Of a stretch of DNA of 7,820 bases, positions 7,015 through 7,820 are shown piece by piece. This DNA is from an uncultured Bacteroidales bacterium (GTDB taxonomy: Bacteria > Bacteroidota > Bacteroidia > Bacteroidales > Muribaculaceae), in the NCBI GenBank assembly GCA_945828175.1, contig CALZQD010000069.1, forward strand, positions 1 to 7,820, written 5' to 3'. Position numbers and translations under genes: made by a program. The stretch's first letter is position 1. Each line of letters begins with the position of its first letter. The notes beneath the pieces were generated by a model, which did not search any database, was not told the origin of the DNA, and saw nothing but the letters and a program-made list of their open reading frames with translations.

Positions 7015-7820
7015 ATGGAAAAAGCAAAAACACGAAATCCGTGGGCATGGATTCCGACCCTATACTTCGCTCAGGGCATCCCGTTCATCTTCATCAACAT
7101 GGTGACGATGGTTCTGTTCACCCAGTTAGGCATGTCAGAGACCGACGCAGCCCTCTATACCGGCTGGCTCTATACCCCCTGGGTCATCAAACCTTTCTGG
7201 GGCCCGATAGTCGACATCATCAAGACAAAGCGCTGGTGGACAGTGACGATGCAGGTCTGTATCGCCATCGGCCTCGGCGCGATCGCCTTCACACTTCCTA
7301 TCCCCGACGCCGAGGCAATCAAGGCCGGTATGCCCGTGAGCGCCTTCAGCATCGCCCTCTGCTTCTACGTCATCACAGCCTTCTGCTCGGCTACTCACGA
7401 CATCGCCTCTGACGGCTACTACATGATAGCTCTCGACACCAACCAGCAGAGTATGTTTGTCGGCATCCGCTCGACCTTCTACCGCTGCGCCAACGTCTTC
7501 GGTCAGGGCGGTCTCGTCGTCCTCGCCGGCGTGCTCCAGAATCAGACCGGCAGCGCCGCTCTCGGCTGGAAATGGACCGTCGCCGTCTGCGCCATCTTCT
7601 TCGGCGTCGTAGCCCTCTGGCACGCATTCATCCTCCCCTATCCCAACACCGACAAGTCGGTCGGCGGCACACAGCAGAAGACCGTCGGCGGCATCATCAA
7701 GGAATTTGGCGGCTCGTTTGTCACCTTCTTCCAGAAGAAACATGTGCTGCTCGCCATGCTCTTCATGCTTCTCTACCGTCTGCCCGAGGCACAGGTCGTC
7801 AAGCTCTGCCAGCCCTTCCT
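7015..7820 (+). CDS. ampG: AmpG-type muropeptide permease (MFS), 3' end beyond window
   Basis: The frame opens at ATG 7015 and runs to the window edge without a stop: 268 complete codons of an expected 400 or more. The N-terminus, WIPTLYFAQGIPF (11-23), followed by LYTGWLYTPWVIKPFWGP (47-64), is typical of Bacteroidota AmpG-like permeases. GPIVDIIKTKRWW (63-75) fits the MFS motif A loop between helices 2 and 3. ATHDIASDGYYMIALD (126-141) corresponds to the conserved ATxDIxxDxY stretch of AmpG. Hydrophobic segments are visible at about 12-36, 46-66, 77-95, 108-125, 155-175, 187-207 and from 244 on, i.e. six helices, a cytosolic loop (208-242) and the start of helix 7. AmpG proteins import anhydro-muropeptides or wall-derived amino sugars across the inner membrane by proton symport. 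It is probably the last or a middle gene of the operon. The exact substrate cannot be read from sequence. Confidence 0.88.
   Translation, partial: MEKAKTRNPWAWIPTLYFAQGIPFIFINMVTMVLFTQLGMSETDAALYTGWLYTPWVIKPFWGPIVDIIKTKRWWTVTMQVCIAIGLGAIAFTLPIPDAEAIKAGMPVSAFSIALCFYVITAFCSATHDIASDGYYMIALDTNQQSMFVGIRSTFYRCANVFGQGGLVVLAGVLQNQTGSAALGWKWTVAVCAIFFGVVALWHAFILPYPNTDKSVGGTQQKTVGGIIKEFGGSFVTFFQKKHVLLAMLFMLLYRLPEAQVVKLCQPF

Noticed and set aside
3194..7015. AACCCGCAA shared by both AT-rich gaps (3194-3202 and 7007-7015)
   Set aside because: Nine bases, placed differently relative to the flanking genes, with no symmetry; consistent with chance.

Overview
The window looks like chromosomal DNA from a Bacteroidota member of the order Bacteroidales, plausibly Muribaculaceae; this is an inference. 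The coding DNA is GC-rich, with strong preference for C or G at third codon positions. The gaps between genes are short and very AT-rich. Most starts lack a Shine-Dalgarno sequence and are preceded by A-rich DNA. The only good promoter candidate matches the Bacteroidota -7 consensus TAnnTTTG rather than an E. coli sigma-70 promoter. The protein families also fit this order.

Layout: positions 1-237 are a gene-poor, AT-rich leader holding small inverted repeats, a weak terminator-like element and the promoter. Five genes on the + strand then follow: (1) 238-3195, a large secreted protein that reads as an Amidase_3-type N-acetylmuramoyl-L-alanine amidase with a golvesin-type domain inserted between its catalytic halves, then an Fn3-like domain and an uncharacterised C-terminal domain; (2) 3244-4704, a family 2 glycosyltransferase made of two GT-A-like halves, the first apparently dead; (3) 4711-5649, a DUF4922 protein of the GalT/Apa2/GDP-galactose phosphorylase type with an HxHxQ motif; (4) 5652-6968, a SpoIID/LytB-type peptidoglycan lytic transglycosylase homologue with no visible signal peptide; (5) 7015-7820, the first 268 codons of an AmpG-type muropeptide permease, cut by the window end. 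Gaps of 48, 6, 2 and 46 bases, with no convincing internal promoter or terminator, indicate one operon.

How the genes may work together: three of the five belong to families that act on peptidoglycan (amidase, SpoIID, AmpG), so the operon is best read as a cell-wall turnover or recycling unit. The amidase would strip stem peptides outside the cytoplasmic membrane and AmpG would import muropeptides or wall sugars. The SpoIID homologue, glycosyltransferase and DUF4922 enzyme, all without signal peptides, would act in the cytosol. The roles of the glycosyltransferase and DUF4922 enzyme are unknown and are the most interesting open question here. No mobile element, CRISPR array, tRNA or rRNA was recognised.
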